Assembly: GCF_001043175.1 (NCBI RefSeq)
Contig: NZ_CP011494.1
Span: 2,728,001 to 2,792,000, forward strand
Direction: 5' to 3'
DNA from: Marinobacter psychrophilus
GTDB lineage: Bacteria > Pseudomonadota > Gammaproteobacteria > Pseudomonadales > Oleiphilaceae
Length of the DNA stretch: 64,000 bases
Below, piece after piece: positions 9,047 to 18,166 of the stretch (its first letter is position 1; each line of letters opens with the position of its first letter). The translations under genes and the position numbers were made by a program. The notes beneath the pieces are model-generated. The model saw only the letters and a program-made list of their open reading frames with translations, did not search any database and was not told the DNA's origin.

Positions 9047-9781
9047 ATGGGCAGAGCCTATCAGAACCGCAAACAATCCATGGCCAAGACGGCCGACGCC
9101 AAGACCAAGGTTTACAGCAAGTACGGTCGTGAAATCTATATGTCCGCGAAATCCGGCGGCACCGACCCAGATGGCAATCTGTCTCTGCGCGCGCTGATCG
9201 ATCGCGCCAAAAAAGACCAGGTTCCCAGCCACGTTATTGAAAAAGCCATCGACAAAGCCCATGGCGGTACCGGTGAAGATTACTCACCAGCGCGCTACGA
9301 AGGCTACGGCCCGGGTAACTGCATGGTCATTGTAGATTGCTTGACCGACAACCCCAACCGCACCTTTGGTGATGTGCGCCTGGCGTTTACCAAAACCAAA
9401 GCCAGAATCGGCACGCCGGGCACCGTTGCCCACATGTTCGACCATTGCGCGATTTTTGCCTTCAAGGGGCAAGATGAAGACGCTGTTCTGGAAGCGTTAA
9501 TGGATGCGGATATAGACGTAACTGACATCGAAATGGAAAACGAACTGATCACTGTGTTCGCGCCCCACACCGAATACGCCAAGGCCCGCCAAGCGCTAAT
9601 AGATGCGTTCGAAGGCATTGATTTCGACGCTGACGACATTCAGTTTCTGGCAAAAACCACCACAGAGGTGAGCGGCGACGACATTCCGATGTTTGAAAAA
9701 TTTCTGGATATGCTGAATGAGCTGGACGATGTTCAGACCGTGTTCCACAACGCGGAACTGCCGCAGGAACAAACATCCTGA
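9047..9781 (+). CDS. yeeN: YebC/PmpR-family protein, YeeN type
   Basis: TACO1/YebC family protein of 244 residues. The N-terminal domain ([29 protein letters not shown]) and the [16 protein letters not shown] segment match the YeeN subgroup rather than YebC proper, which begins MAGHSKW. Members have been called transcriptional regulators; more recent work on YebC-type proteins points to helping ribosomes through polyproline or difficult stretches. Neither role is proven here. The GAGGCAGCGCAC ribosome site supports the ATG at 9047. The decayed glutamine amidotransferase starts 18 bases after its stop codon, so both were probably co-transcribed. Confidence 0.88.
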   Translation: MGRAYQNRKQSMAKTADAKTKVYSKYGREIYMSAKSGGTDPDGNLSLRALIDRAKKDQVPSHVIEKAIDKAHGGTGEDYSPARYEGYGPGNCMVIVDCLTDNPNRTFGDVRLAFTKTKARIGTPGTVAHMFDHCAIFAFKGQDEDAVLEALMDADIDVTDIEMENELITVFAPHTEYAKARQALIDAFEGIDFDADDIQFLAKTTTEVSGDDIPMFEKFLDMLNELDDVQTVFHNAELPQEQTS

Positions 9782-9799
9782 GCAGGGATTTTTTCGGCG

Positions 9800-10044
9800 A
9801 TGACGACTCCGCTCGCTGACACTCGCAAGCCACGCGTTACCATTTTAAAAACCGGCGCAACCTACCCACAGATTCGCGAACGCTGCGGCGATCTCGAATC
9901 CTGGTTTGTTGGTGGATTATCTTCGGTGCTGGAGCGGGCATACCGCACAGTGGCTGGCCGCGGCGGTAACCGCAGAAGTGCCGGTGCCGGACGAGTGCCT
10001 ATGGACTCCAGTTGTTGGATCACGTCCTGGGTGGCACGCCGGTG
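9800..10044 (+). pseudogene. Decayed class I glutamine amidotransferase
   Basis: The first 29 residues (VTILKTGATYP, GDLESWF) match the start of GuaA-like stand-alone glutamine amidotransferases. The frame then shifts: bases 9939-9998 encode HTAQWLAAAVTAEVPV and end in a TGC cysteine codon. One extra base (9999) later, 10000-10044 encode YGLQLLDHVLGGTPV, the nucleophile-elbow helix that should read straight on from that cysteine. Roughly 45 residues between the first two pieces and the whole C-terminal half are missing. The 3' limit abuts the convergent methyltransferase gene. I infer loss by an internal deletion, a frameshift and 3' truncation; the translated product would be nonfunctional. 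Confidence 0.82.
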
Positions 10045-10049
10045 CCCCC

Positions 10050-10703
10050 TCACTCTGCTTTGGTGAAAATAGCCACATCCTTTTTCGGTATTTCCAACGC
10101 CCATTTATACCGCTCAGCGATTAACGCCAGGGTTTCTTCTTTGTAAAACACCACATGAGTGGGGTCGCGCCGGTAATGCCAGCTTGCAAAGCGGGCGTCG
10201 TCCGTCTGAAAGCAGGTCATCACGGCCAGCAAGCCGCCAGGCTTTAGTAGGCTATCCAGCTGGCGTAAGACCGCCGCAGGCTGGTGCAAATGTTCCAGCA
10301 CTTCCGTGCAGGTGATGAAGTCGTATTGTTGGTGTAGAACGTCAGGCTGCGGATGGAAAAACGGATCGTAAAGCGCCATGGTCATACCCGCTTCCTCCAG
10401 CATACCAGCCAGCACCGGGCCTGGGCCGCAGCCAAAATCCAGGCCGTGAGCTCCAAGTGGAAGTCGGGCCAATAAGGGATCTGCTGCCTTAGACAGGAAA
10501 CGACGATAACCGGGATCGCCCGGGTTGTTGTCGTGGTATTGGTAGATGGTTTTTTCCTGTTCGGCACTTAAACGACTGTCAGGAGCCATCACGGTGCATT
10601 GACATTCAGGACAGCGCAAATAGTGCTGTTTTTTGAGGGTCTGAAAATGCTGTAACTCGTCCTGCTCGCAGACAGGGCAAATTATTGAAAGCGTTGAGGG
10701 CAT
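10050..10703 (-). CDS. Class I SAM-dependent methyltransferase with N-terminal zinc ribbon
   Basis: 217 residues. An N-terminal four-cysteine pair (CPVCEQ at 10-13 and CPECQC at 32-36) looks like a small zinc ribbon. It is followed by a Rossmann methyltransferase with motif I GLDFGCGPGP and motif with EVLEHLHQP. This is the UbiE/UbiG-like type 11/23 superfamily; the substrate cannot be told. The zinc-finger-plus-methyltransferase layout is shared with a widespread uncharacterised family in marine gammaproteobacteria. The gene is convergent with the amidotransferase pseudogene and ends five bases from its last recognisable codon. Confidence 0.85.
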   Translation of the reverse strand: MPSTLSIICPVCEQDELQHFQTLKKQHYLRCPECQCTVMAPDSRLSAEQEKTIYQYHDNNPGDPGYRRFLSKAADPLLARLPLGAHGLDFGCGPGPVLAGMLEEAGMTMALYDPFFHPQPDVLHQQYDFITCTEVLEHLHQPAAVLRQLDSLLKPGGLLAVMTCFQTDDARFASWHYRRDPTHVVFYKEETLALIAERYKWALEIPKKDVAIFTKAE

Positions 10704-10817
10704 CGGGCGGTTCTAGGTGGGTTAAGCGGGCGTTATCGAGCAACAATGGCAGAGGCGGGTGTTCACGTCCAGCGCTCTGGTTAACACTCTGGCGATTAAA
10801 CCCTTACCGAGTGTCGG

Positions 10818-10846
10818 CTGCGACCGGAGCGCTCGCCTGTTATGAT
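10818..10846 (+). promoter_or_regulatory. Probable sigma-70 promoter of rluF
   Basis: An extended -10 element (TG, one base, TATGAT at 10841-10846) lies 39 bases before the rluF ATG. A weak -35 (CTGCGA, about 10818-10823) is 17 bases upstream. The extended TG would compensate for the poor -35. Confidence 0.45.
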
Positions 10847-10885
10847 GCACCGCTTAATTGAACCCACACCCAGCCGGTACCCTGC

Positions 10886-11839
10886 ATGACCCAGTCTTCT
10901 TCCACACGCCTGAACAAATACATCAGCGAGAGCGGCATTTGTTCGCGGCGCGAGGCCGACCGATACATCGAGCAGGGTAGCGTGCGAATCAACGGCAAGC
11001 GTGCCAGCGTTGGCGATCAGGTATTGCCGACGGATACGGTGATGGTCAACGGCCAAATCATTGAGCCCCGTGCTGAAGAAGATCAGGTATTCATCGCTCT
11101 GAACAAGCCAGTGGGCATTGTCAGCACCACCGACAGCGCCGAACGCGACAATATTCAACGCTTTGTCGGGCACACGGTGAGAATTTTCCCTATCGGCCGG
11201 CTAGACAAGGATTCTCAGGGACTGATTTTTATGACCAGCAACGGCGATCTGGTCAACAAGATCCTGCGGGCGGGTAATAATCACGAGAAAGAGTATTTGG
11301 TCACCGTTGATAAGCCCATCACCAAGACCTTTATTGACGGTATGGCCGGCGGGGTGCCAATTCTGGGTACGGTTACAAAAAGATGCCGGGTGTCGCAGGA
11401 GTCGCGCAGTGTGTTCCGCATTGTTCTGGTACAAGGCCTGAACCGGCAGATTCGACGCATGGCGGAGCATTTTGGCTTTGACGTAACGCGCCTGGAACGG
11501 CAGCGCATTATGAATATTAGCCTAGGCAATCTGCCCGTTGGCCAATGGCGGGATTTAACATCAAAAGAACTGGCGGTGCTGATGGACAGCATTCGGGATT
11601 CGTCATCCGATGCCCCAGCGGCGATTCAAAAGCCCGCCAGTAAGACGACGCCGGTCAATGCTCCGGCACACAAGCGCGACAGCCACAAGCCACGCGCCGG
11701 CAATAAGACCCCTCCTAGGCCAGGCGCCAAATCTGCAGAAAAGCCCGGCAGACGGCCCGATAACCGCCCCGACTCAAAGCCGGCGGCGCGGCCAAAACCC
11801 AAGCCGAAGAAGCAGCGCCAGCGCAGCACTAAACGCTAG
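10886..11839 (+). CDS. rluF: 23S rRNA pseudouridine(2604) synthase
   Basis: RsuA/RluF-family pseudouridine synthase that isomerises a uridine of 23S rRNA (position 2604 in E. coli). An N-terminal S4 RNA-binding domain (residues 8-65, [20 protein letters not shown]) precedes the catalytic domain with the active-site aspartate in [12 protein letters not shown] and the closing motif [15 protein letters not shown]. About 80 extra C-terminal residues are almost entirely Lys, Arg, Pro and Ala, with [24 protein letters not shown] repeats: a disordered basic RNA-binding tail seen in some homologues. RluB/RluE are alternatives, but the LNKYISESG start favours RluF. Confidence 0.9.
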   Translation: MTQSSSTRLNKYISESGICSRREADRYIEQGSVRINGKRASVGDQVLPTDTVMVNGQIIEPRAEEDQVFIALNKPVGIVSTTDSAERDNIQRFVGHTVRIFPIGRLDKDSQGLIFMTSNGDLVNKILRAGNNHEKEYLVTVDKPITKTFIDGMAGGVPILGTVTKRCRVSQESRSVFRIVLVQGLNRQIRRMAEHFGFDVTRLERQRIMNISLGNLPVGQWRDLTSKELAVLMDSIRDSSSDAPAAIQKPASKTTPVNAPAHKRDSHKPRAGNKTPPRPGAKSAEKPGRRPDNRPDSKPAARPKPKPKKQRQRSTKR

Positions 11840-11868
11840 CGCGGGCTTTTATCTGTTTTCTCTATCTG

Positions 11869-11904
11869 CACTCTTTTCGACACTATTTTTGGCACTATTT
11901 TCGG
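11869..11904. repeat. 12-bp tandem repeat, three copies, after an SDR gene
   Basis: Units CACTCTTTTCGA (11869-11880), CACTATTTTTGG (11881-11892) and CACTATTTTCGG (11893-11904). The array begins one base after the TAA stop of the minus-strand SDR gene and fills the spacer to the end of the convergent rluF gene region. Confidence 0.85.
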
Positions 11905-11905
11905 T

Positions 11906-12604
11906 TTACACGTCTTTAATCGCAGGCGTAGGCCGCACCAGTATTTCGTTAACGTCTACATGTGCCGGCTGGGCCACAGCGTACATAACTGCGTTGGCAA
12001 TGTCGTCTGGCTGCAGCGCGTTGTCTGGCTGCTGATCAAAGAAGGGTGTGTCTACCATGCCCGGCTCGATCAGGGTTACTCGAATGCCGGAGCCCCGCAG
12101 TTCTTCGCGAGCGCCATAGCCAATGGCCGACACTGCCCACTTGGTGGCGCTGTACATAGATCCCGGAATGGTTACCCGTCCGGCGGCAGAGCCCGTCAAT
12201 AACAGGTGCCCACGGCTCTCCCTCAACGCTGGCAGGCAATGCTGCACAGTCAGGCCAACGCCGTAGATGTTGGTCAGAATCATGTCTTTCCAGACTTCCG
12301 CATCTGCACCACTGAAGCCGCCGGGCTCACCCCCGCGGCCGGCGTTGGCGAATACGGCATCGATGCGACCAAAACTGGCCAGCGCTTTTTTCACCATTTC
12401 ACGCTGATCTGTGTCGCTTTGCACGTCGCAGCGCACCGTTAATACCTGCTCTTTGCCGCCCAGTTCCTGTTGTAACTTGTGCAATTTAGCTTCCGAACGA
12501 GCCGCCAGTACCAGGCGATAGCCCTGTTTCGCCGCTGCCCGTGCGGTAGCCGCCCCAATACCTGAAGATGCGCCTGTAATCAGCATTACGGGTTGATCGC
12601 TCAT
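11906..12604 (-). CDS. Short-chain dehydrogenase/reductase (SDR)
   Basis: Classical NAD(P)-dependent SDR. I choose the ATG at 12604 (MSDQPVMLITGASSGIG), seven bases after a GGAG site, giving 232 residues; the longer reading to 12700 adds an unrelated extension. The cofactor motif is TGASSGIG at 10-17, with NAG in FANAGRGG and catalytic Ser and YxxxK in SAAGRVTIPGSMYSATK. Best general match is the NADP-dependent serine/3-hydroxy-acid SDR group (YdfG-like). The substrate is unknown. It stands alone, divergent from an esterase gene. Confidence 0.85.
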   Translation of the reverse strand: MSDQPVMLITGASSGIGAATARAAAKQGYRLVLAARSEAKLHKLQQELGGKEQVLTVRCDVQSDTDQREMVKKALASFGRIDAVFANAGRGGEPGGFSGADAEVWKDMILTNIYGVGLTVQHCLPALRESRGHLLLTGSAAGRVTIPGSMYSATKWAVSAIGYGAREELRGSGIRVTLIEPGMVDTPFFDQQPDNALQPDDIANAVMYAVAQPAHVDVNEILVRPTPAIKDV

Positions 12605-12760
12605 GATTTGCTCCACCGTGGTCAATGAATGTTGATAATCAGTACTTACCTTAGGCCGCCGGCTCACAGTTTCAACCGCGAGCGGTCTTGAATCTGGCAA
12701 CCAACGCGTGCTTATGCAATGCTTAAAAGCGAAACTGCAAGTGGCTGGTGAGGCGTTTTT

Positions 12761-13849
12761 ATGATGTGGGTTCTGTATTTACTGATCTTTATCGGGCTGT
12801 TTTTGCTGGTTTTTTTAACCGTGTCGTTCGTGCTGCTCCGGCCAGAAGACTATTCGACGTTTGATAGTCATGAGTTCAAATCGCGCACCGCACTGCCTAG
12901 CATCGCCAACAAAGAGGTGATCGAGCGCGTACGCAATATGGGGCGACAGCTGCATGGCGTTAGGGGGCGTGCGCGAATTCTTGCCATGCGCCAGTATATG
13001 GACGGCATCAGCGATGACCTGCAAATGGTGTCTACCGTGACTGCGACCGACCAGCCCCGGGGTGAGTGGGTGGTAGCTCCCGGCGCCGATACCCGTCGGC
13101 GTATCCTGTACATTCATGGCGGCGCCTGGATGGCCGGCAGCCCGCGCAGCCATCGCAGCATGACCGACCAACTGTCGCAAATTGGCAAGGCTGCGGTGTT
13201 TGCGGTGGACTATCGGCTGATGCCGGAATATCGCTATATGGCCGGCGTGGAAGACTGCCGCAAGGCCTATGAGTGGCTGTTGGACAACGGCCCGGAGGGC
13301 AAGCAGGAGGCTCAGATTATGGTGATTGCGGGTGACTCGGCCGGTGGCAGCCATACCTTGGCTCTGATTGCCTGGCTGCGCGACCAGAAGCTGCGCCAGG
13401 CCGATGCGGCGATTGCGCTGTCGCCGTCCACTGACATGACCATGACCGCTCCCAGCAATCGAAGCAATATCGCCACCGACCCCATGCTAGGCCCAATGTT
13501 TGGTGGCCTGCAAAAAGTGCCGCTGTCGGTTTTGTGGTGGTTCAGTACAGCAACGTTCCGTATGCGACCGGCCAGCCCCGTGGCATCGCCGCTTCGCGGG
13601 CCGCTGCATGACCTACCCCCCACTCTGATTCAGGCCAGTGACTGCGAAATGCTGATTGATAACGCCAGGCGCTACGCTGCCAAGGCGCAAGCAGAGGGCT
13701 CGCCGGTGGAACTGCATATCTGGCAGGGAATGGTGCACGTGTGGCAGATTTTTGGCCCAATGCTGCCGGAAGCAGACGAAGCTTTTGACGATATGGCGGA
13801 GTTTCTGAGAGTTCACACCGGCGCGGAAGAACAGGATCACACGAGCTAA
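12761..13849 (+). CDS. Alpha/beta hydrolase, hormone-sensitive-lipase family, membrane-anchored
   Basis: 362-residue esterase/lipase. Residues 3-26 form one hydrophobic N-terminal helix (LYLLIFIGLFLLVFLTVSFV), probably an anchor with the enzyme on the periplasmic side. The oxyanion motif is HGGAWMAG, the nucleophile is the serine of GDSAGGSH, the acid is probably the aspartate in QASDCEML, and the histidine lies in GMVHVWQ. The HGGx and GDSAGG pair places it in the bacterial HSL family acting on short or medium acyl esters. Two ATG codons are adjacent; AGG lies eight bases before the first. It overlaps the convergent arfB gene by four bases. Confidence 0.87.
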   Translation: MMWVLYLLIFIGLFLLVFLTVSFVLLRPEDYSTFDSHEFKSRTALPSIANKEVIERVRNMGRQLHGVRGRARILAMRQYMDGISDDLQMVSTVTATDQPRGEWVVAPGADTRRRILYIHGGAWMAGSPRSHRSMTDQLSQIGKAAVFAVDYRLMPEYRYMAGVEDCRKAYEWLLDNGPEGKQEAQIMVIAGDSAGGSHTLALIAWLRDQKLRQADAAIALSPSTDMTMTAPSNRSNIATDPMLGPMFGGLQKVPLSVLWWFSTATFRMRPASPVASPLRGPLHDLPPTLIQASDCEMLIDNARRYAAKAQAEGSPVELHIWQGMVHVWQIFGPMLPEADEAFDDMAEFLRVHTGAEEQDHTS

Positions 13850-14259
13850 ACTTGAATCTTTCCCCGCAACGCTTTAGTACGGCCCTTTTGCACTTTACCG
13901 TCGGTGCGCTTACGCTTAGCGGATTTGCTGGGTTTTGTAGCGCGACGAGCTTTTTGCGGTTTTACCGCTTGCAGGATCAACGCTTTAAGCCGCTGCATGG
14001 CGTCGTTTTTGTTTAGCTCCAGTGTACGATGGCTTTGTGCTTTGAGCACCAGTACACCGTCTTTGCTGATGCGCTGATCGTTCAACGCCATCAGGCGCTC
14101 TTTATAAAACAGTGGCAACGACGAGTTCCAGATGTCAAAGCGCAGGTGCACCGCAGAGGAGACCTTATTGACATTCTGCCCACCGGCACCCTGAGCGCGG
14201 ATCTGGGTGATTTCGATTTCCCAGTCCGCAAGTTCAACAGCATTGGATAATTTAAGCAT
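13846..14259 (-). CDS. arfB: Alternative ribosome-rescue factor B
   Basis: Peptidyl-tRNA hydrolase that enters stalled ribosomes lacking a stop codon and releases the nascent chain. The 137 residues match ArfB (YaeJ). The catalytic GGQ is in GAGGQNVNKVSSAVHLRFDI, residues 26-28. The C-terminal quarter is a strongly basic tail (KAR, KSAKRKR, KGRTKALRGK) that in this family threads the empty mRNA channel. It overlaps the convergent esterase gene by four bases at its 3' end. Confidence 0.95.
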   Translation of the reverse strand: MLKLSNAVELADWEIEITQIRAQGAGGQNVNKVSSAVHLRFDIWNSSLPLFYKERLMALNDQRISKDGVLVLKAQSHRTLELNKNDAMQRLKALILQAVKPQKARRATKPSKSAKRKRTDGKVQKGRTKALRGKIQV

Positions 14260-14287
14260 GACTTACTTTACCACGCCAGATGGAGCC

Positions 14288-15154
14288 CTAGTCCGAAGCA
14301 TGAACAAATATGCGCGCTTCTACCGGCAGGTTTGCCAGCTTGCGATGCAGCCGGAATCTAAGGCGGTTAATATCGTCCGACCAATTATCCGGCAGAGCCA
14401 CTTCTACCATCAGTGATGGGCCAACTTTGATGGTGCTGGCACAGTCCGGATGCAAGCCAACATCCCGCATGGCCTCAGATACACAGCTTTGCAATTCTTC
14501 AGACGGCGCAGACAAAAGCAGTTCACGCACAGCTACCGCGGTCATTTTCACCGGAACTACCAAAAAGTAACCGGAAATAAGCACCATCATCATCGGGTCG
14601 GCGTACTTGGCCAGGTGACTCCAGGCACCGGTTTCTAGCAAAGCGGCCGCTAAAAAACCAATCAGAACGGCCCCACTCAACCCCATATCCATCAGCCACT
14701 GCTTCTTTTCCGCCAGCAGCAAACCGGACTGGCTGCGGCCCGTAGCCCAATGCAAATAGACCCACACCAGCGCACAACCCATTACGCTGATGCCTGAGAA
14801 AATCAGAGCCATACCAGCGTCAACCACCTGACCACCGCTGAACAAAGCGGCAATGGCAGAAAGCAGCGAAATGACACACACCAAGGCGATCGTCAGGCCT
14901 TTTACCGCAATCACCAGAGGCTCCAAAGCACCACGACCCAAGGGGAACGCATCGCAGGCAGGCTTGCGCATCAGGCGCGCCGCATAAACCGACAACAGCG
15001 ACAACATCAAACTCACCAACGAGTAGGCACCATCAAACAGAATAACCAAAGAATCGACCCACAAGCCCCAGGTAATCCCTAGAATCGCAAACAGGGCAGC
15101 ACCTATCGACGATAAAATCAGCGCCAGGTTTTCCCGCGCCAGAAAAGCAGCCAT
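14288..15154 (-). CDS. Cation diffusion facilitator family transporter
   Basis: Inner-membrane protein of 288 residues with about six hydrophobic segments (near 13-30, 33-55, 80-105, 115-135, 155-172 and 178-198) and a C-terminal cytoplasmic domain. Membrane aspartates typical of CDF metal sites occur in LFDGAYS and YADPMM. Family members exchange divalent metals (Zn, Fe, Co, Mn) for protons. The second site lacks the usual HxxxD, so the metal is uncertain and it may belong to a divergent subgroup. It is divergent from the LysR-type gene at 15311. Confidence 0.85.
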   Translation of the reverse strand: MAAFLARENLALILSSIGAALFAILGITWGLWVDSLVILFDGAYSLVSLMLSLLSVYAARLMRKPACDAFPLGRGALEPLVIAVKGLTIALVCVISLLSAIAALFSGGQVVDAGMALIFSGISVMGCALVWVYLHWATGRSQSGLLLAEKKQWLMDMGLSGAVLIGFLAAALLETGAWSHLAKYADPMMMVLISGYFLVVPVKMTAVAVRELLLSAPSEELQSCVSEAMRDVGLHPDCASTIKVGPSLMVEVALPDNWSDDINRLRFRLHRKLANLPVEARIFVHASD

Positions 15155-15308
15155 AAAGACCTCCAGTAACTGGCTACTGATATTAATGATAGATACACTG
15201 AGACGCGAGTCGGTGGCCGACGGTTTATCCGTCGCTAATAAGGGTAAATACGCAATTTAAAGCACTTTCTTAGGCATTCCTAAAATACTTTTCCAAGGAA
15301 CCTCTAGC

Positions 15309-16193
15309 GTGAAAACGTCGCAAATACAGATTTTTCTGACGATTGTGCGCTTTGGCACCGTTGCCGCGGCTGCTCGCGAGCTCGGCCGCAGCCGCACCAC
15401 CGTCAGCACGGCATTGGCAGCGCTGGAAGACGAGTTGGGTGCGCAGCTGTTCGAACGCAGTGGTAACCAACTTCAGTTGACCGCTGTGGGCCACTCCATC
15501 GTGACCGACTGCCAGCGCTTTGATCAGGTAGCAGGCCAAATCATGGCGCGCTGCGAGCACCACCTCAGCGGTGCTGAAACCGCTCTCCGTATCGGCCGTG
15601 ATGATTCCCTGCCCGAGTCAGCATGGCGCAGAATTTTGCAGCGCCTGAAACAACGCTTCCCCCATACCAGTATTGCGGTGTATCTGGCCTCACCCCGGGA
15701 ATTGCCGGCGCTGGTGGAAAACCAGTCGGTGGATGTGTGTTACGGCTTGATGCCCGAACCCACCACCGAAGGCTATGAATGGCGGCGCGAGTTGGCAGAT
15801 GTGCGCATGTTGACGGTGGCCGCGAGTAGCCACCCGTTGTGCGAGCTGGAACGGGTAACTCAAGACGACCTGGTGATGCACACCGAAATCACCTTGGCTT
15901 CTATACGCGATATGCGCCTGGAGCCGGAATCCCCGGAAACCGCCAATTATCTGGCGTTTACCCAGTACGAACTGATACGGGACTCGGTGATTGACGGCGC
16001 AGGCTGGGCCGATTTACCACTGCCACTGATTCGCGAGGCGCTGGCCAACGGCGAGCTGACCACCATCCACCACCGCAGTGCAAAATGGTGGAAGGTGTTC
16101 AGCTCGCTGGAATCCGAGTATGCCCAAGGTGGCGCCGTGGTGGGCTGGCTGGGCAATGAACTAGAAACTTATCTGGCCGATGTGGCCAGCTAG
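15309..16193 (+). CDS. LysR-family transcriptional regulator
   Basis: 294-residue LTTR beginning with GTG (MKTSQIQIFLTIVRFGTVAAAA). The winged helix-turn-helix occupies residues 1-60 (AARELGRSRTTVSTALAALEDELGAQLFERSG) and the periplasmic-binding-like effector domain 90-294. It lies 154 bases from, and divergent to, the CDF transporter gene, which is the most likely target by position. The effector cannot be inferred. Confidence 0.88.
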   Translation: MKTSQIQIFLTIVRFGTVAAAARELGRSRTTVSTALAALEDELGAQLFERSGNQLQLTAVGHSIVTDCQRFDQVAGQIMARCEHHLSGAETALRIGRDDSLPESAWRRILQRLKQRFPHTSIAVYLASPRELPALVENQSVDVCYGLMPEPTTEGYEWRRELADVRMLTVAASSHPLCELERVTQDDLVMHTEITLASIRDMRLEPESPETANYLAFTQYELIRDSVIDGAGWADLPLPLIREALANGELTTIHHRSAKWWKVFSSLESEYAQGGAVVGWLGNELETYLADVAS

Positions 16194-16250
16194 TCCTGCC
16201 TTGGCTAAGGGTGTTACCTCTGAGCCCGCGAACCGGCCAGAGCAGAGGCG

Positions 16251-16724
16251 TTAATCCGTCTTGCGGCGAACATAAAGCACCTTGTGCACGCGGGCAACCA
16301 GCTGGCCTTGTTCGTCATGCACCTCGACGTCCCAAGTAGGCAGCATTTTCTCGCCATCGGCGGTGGCTGCTCGAATGTCATCGAGGCGTTCGTCCGTCAG
16401 CTCAAAGTGCGCCACAACGTTGCCTTTGCCAGGGCGGATGAACTCGATGTGGGCAGATTTGTCCCACACAATGTAGCCGTTGCCCAAGCGTCGCATCAGC
16501 AGCAGCATATACATCGGGTCCAACATACTATAAAGCGAGCCGCCAAAATGAGTGCCAACGTAATTGGTGTTGTACCAGCGCTGGCGCATTTCCACCGTGG
16601 CAGAGCCAAAGTCGTCGGCGATATGGGTCACCCGGATGCCCGCACCCAAATAGGGTGAGTAGGCGGACATGATTCGGCGCAAAGCGCCTGCGCTGGCAAA
16701 CAAGCGGCGAATAGTTTTATTCAT
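16251..16724 (-). CDS. DUF4442 hotdog-fold protein (probable acyl-CoA thioesterase)
   Basis: Hotdog-fold protein of the DUF4442/YiiD-C group. I take the ATG at 16724 (MNKTIRRLFASAGALRRIM), giving 157 residues; the upstream extension to 16787 has no homology-like character. The conserved core is RWYNTNYVGTHFGGSLYSMLDPMYMLLLM, where the NxxGTxFGG part is the usual hotdog active-site stretch. Family members are predicted thioesterases, but the substrate is unknown. It precedes the ArgO-type exporter gene in the same direction? It follows it in the transcript by 92 bases, so co-transcription is possible but not assured. Confidence 0.8.
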   Translation of the reverse strand: MNKTIRRLFASAGALRRIMSAYSPYLGAGIRVTHIADDFGSATVEMRQRWYNTNYVGTHFGGSLYSMLDPMYMLLLMRRLGNGYIVWDKSAHIEFIRPGKGNVVAHFELTDERLDDIRAATADGEKMLPTWDVEVHDEQGQLVARVHKVLYVRRKTD

Positions 16725-16816
16725 GAACTGGCTCGAAGTGCTGTATTTAACGCTGCTTTGATCACGGTTGATTCTCGCGCAGCTCATTGAGACCTAAGAA
16801 TACGCGTTAAAGAGCG

Positions 16817-17425
16817 CTACAGACTGCCATTAAGAGCCAATTGCAACGCTATCGCCGCCATCATTAAACCAATCAAGCCGTCAATAACCCGCCAGGCCAG
16901 TGGCCGCGACAACACGGGAGCCAGAGCTGCACCGCCCCACGCCAGCAGGCTAAACCACACCACCGAAGCGGTGCTGGCGCCGATTACAAACGCCACGGCA
17001 CTGTTCTGCTGGGCACCAATCGCCGGCACCAGCAACAATGTATCGAGGTAAACCTGAGGGTTCAGCAGAGTGACCGCCAGCGAGGTCAGTACAACCTTGC
17101 GCAAACTGCCTCGAGTGGCCGCTCCAACTTTTAACACAGCACGGCCTCTCCAGACACGCACGGCCGCCTGAAGCGCCAGCCAGCCCAAAAAAATGACGCC
17201 TAGCCAGCGCAAAAACTCCAACGCCTGGGGCACGGCTATCAGCGCCGCGCTCACGCCGAACATGCCCAGAGTGAACAGACTGGCATCGCACACTGCGCAA
17301 ATAGCCGCCACCGGCCAATGGTGCTCCCGGCGAATGGCTTGGCTCAGCAGGTAGGCATTTTGCGCGCCAATGGCAATAATCAAACCGCCACACACCAGTA
17401 AGCCGGTTAAGTAACTTTCAAGCAC
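16817..17425 (-). CDS. LysE/ArgO-family amino-acid exporter
   Basis: Inner-membrane exporter of 202 residues with six hydrophobic segments and the family landmarks GAQNAYLLSQAIRREH near the N-terminus and TLLNPQVYLDTLLLV (NPxxYLD) near residue 120. ArgO/LysE proteins pump out arginine, lysine or analogues. A GTG start at 17425 is eight bases after AAGGA. ArgO is usually controlled by a divergent LysR gene (ArgP/LysG); none is adjacent here. Confidence 0.88.
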   Translation of the reverse strand: MLESYLTGLLVCGGLIIAIGAQNAYLLSQAIRREHHWPVAAICAVCDASLFTLGMFGVSAALIAVPQALEFLRWLGVIFLGWLALQAAVRVWRGRAVLKVGAATRGSLRKVVLTSLAVTLLNPQVYLDTLLLVPAIGAQQNSAVAFVIGASTASVVWFSLLAWGGAALAPVLSRPLAWRVIDGLIGLMMAAIALQLALNGSL

Positions 17426-17496
17426 ACGCAGATTCCTTAAAAAAGCTTGGCTTTTTAGACGCTGCGCAGAATATCGGCTTTACACCACAATCGCCA

Positions 17497-18057
17497 TTAA
17501 TGGTCCATATCAGAGTGGTTCATCTTGGAATGGTCCACTCCGCCATCGTCTTCGTCTTCACCACTGTTATCCAGCGATCTGACATCCAGCACGGCGTTCT
17601 GCGCCGGAATGCGTTCAAAATTTAGCGTAACAGGAATTTTCTGCCCGACCTTTAACGGCTGTTTCAAACCTTCCAGCATCAGGTGATAGCTGAGGGGCTT
17701 GAACTCCACGCTCTGACCAGAGTCTATGCTCAAGCCATCCGGCAACGATTTCATATGCATCATACCGTTGTCTGCGACGGTTTTATGAATAGAAACGTCT
17801 GTGGCAACCTCGCTGGTGGCACCGGTGAGGCGCACCGCTGCGTCAGTGTGGTTGTGAATGACCATGTAGCCAACCCCAACCGCTGCGCCCGGTGGCGTTG
17901 GCCGGCTCCAACCGTGCTCCACCATGACACCGCTAACAGTCGGCTTGGGAGCGGCGTCGGCGGCAGCCATCAGCGGAATGCAACTAGCGAGCGCGGCAAC
18001 AACAGCGACCGTACTAACATGACGGGCAAAACGACGAATCAAGGAAGAAGGTTCCAT
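17497..18057 (-). CDS. Periplasmic copper chaperone PCu(A)C with Met/His-rich tail
   Basis: Exported copper carrier of 186 residues thought to deliver Cu(I) to cytochrome oxidase. A signal peptide spans about residues 1-35 (VSTVAVVAALASCIPLMAAADA, cut after ADA or nearby). The core holds the family Cu(I) ligands in SIHKTVADNGMMHM and earlier HNHTDA. The last 15 residues (DHSKMNHSDMDH) add five metal-binding His/Met residues; such tails are known in a subset and may bind Cu(II). A GGAG ribosome site lies upstream. It is not next to cytochrome oxidase or SCO genes. Confidence 0.9.
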   Translation of the reverse strand: MEPSSLIRRFARHVSTVAVVAALASCIPLMAAADAAPKPTVSGVMVEHGWSRPTPPGAAVGVGYMVIHNHTDAAVRLTGATSEVATDVSIHKTVADNGMMHMKSLPDGLSIDSGQSVEFKPLSYHLMLEGLKQPLKVGQKIPVTLNFERIPAQNAVLDVRSLDNSGEDEDDGGVDHSKMNHSDMDH

Positions 18058-18166
18058 AAAAAGCTCCTACAAGGTCAAAATTAAGAGTCAGCATAGCCTG
18101 CCACAAACAGCCACAGAAACGCTGCGACCAATTGTCGCTGGGCCAAATCAGGCAGACAAAACACGA

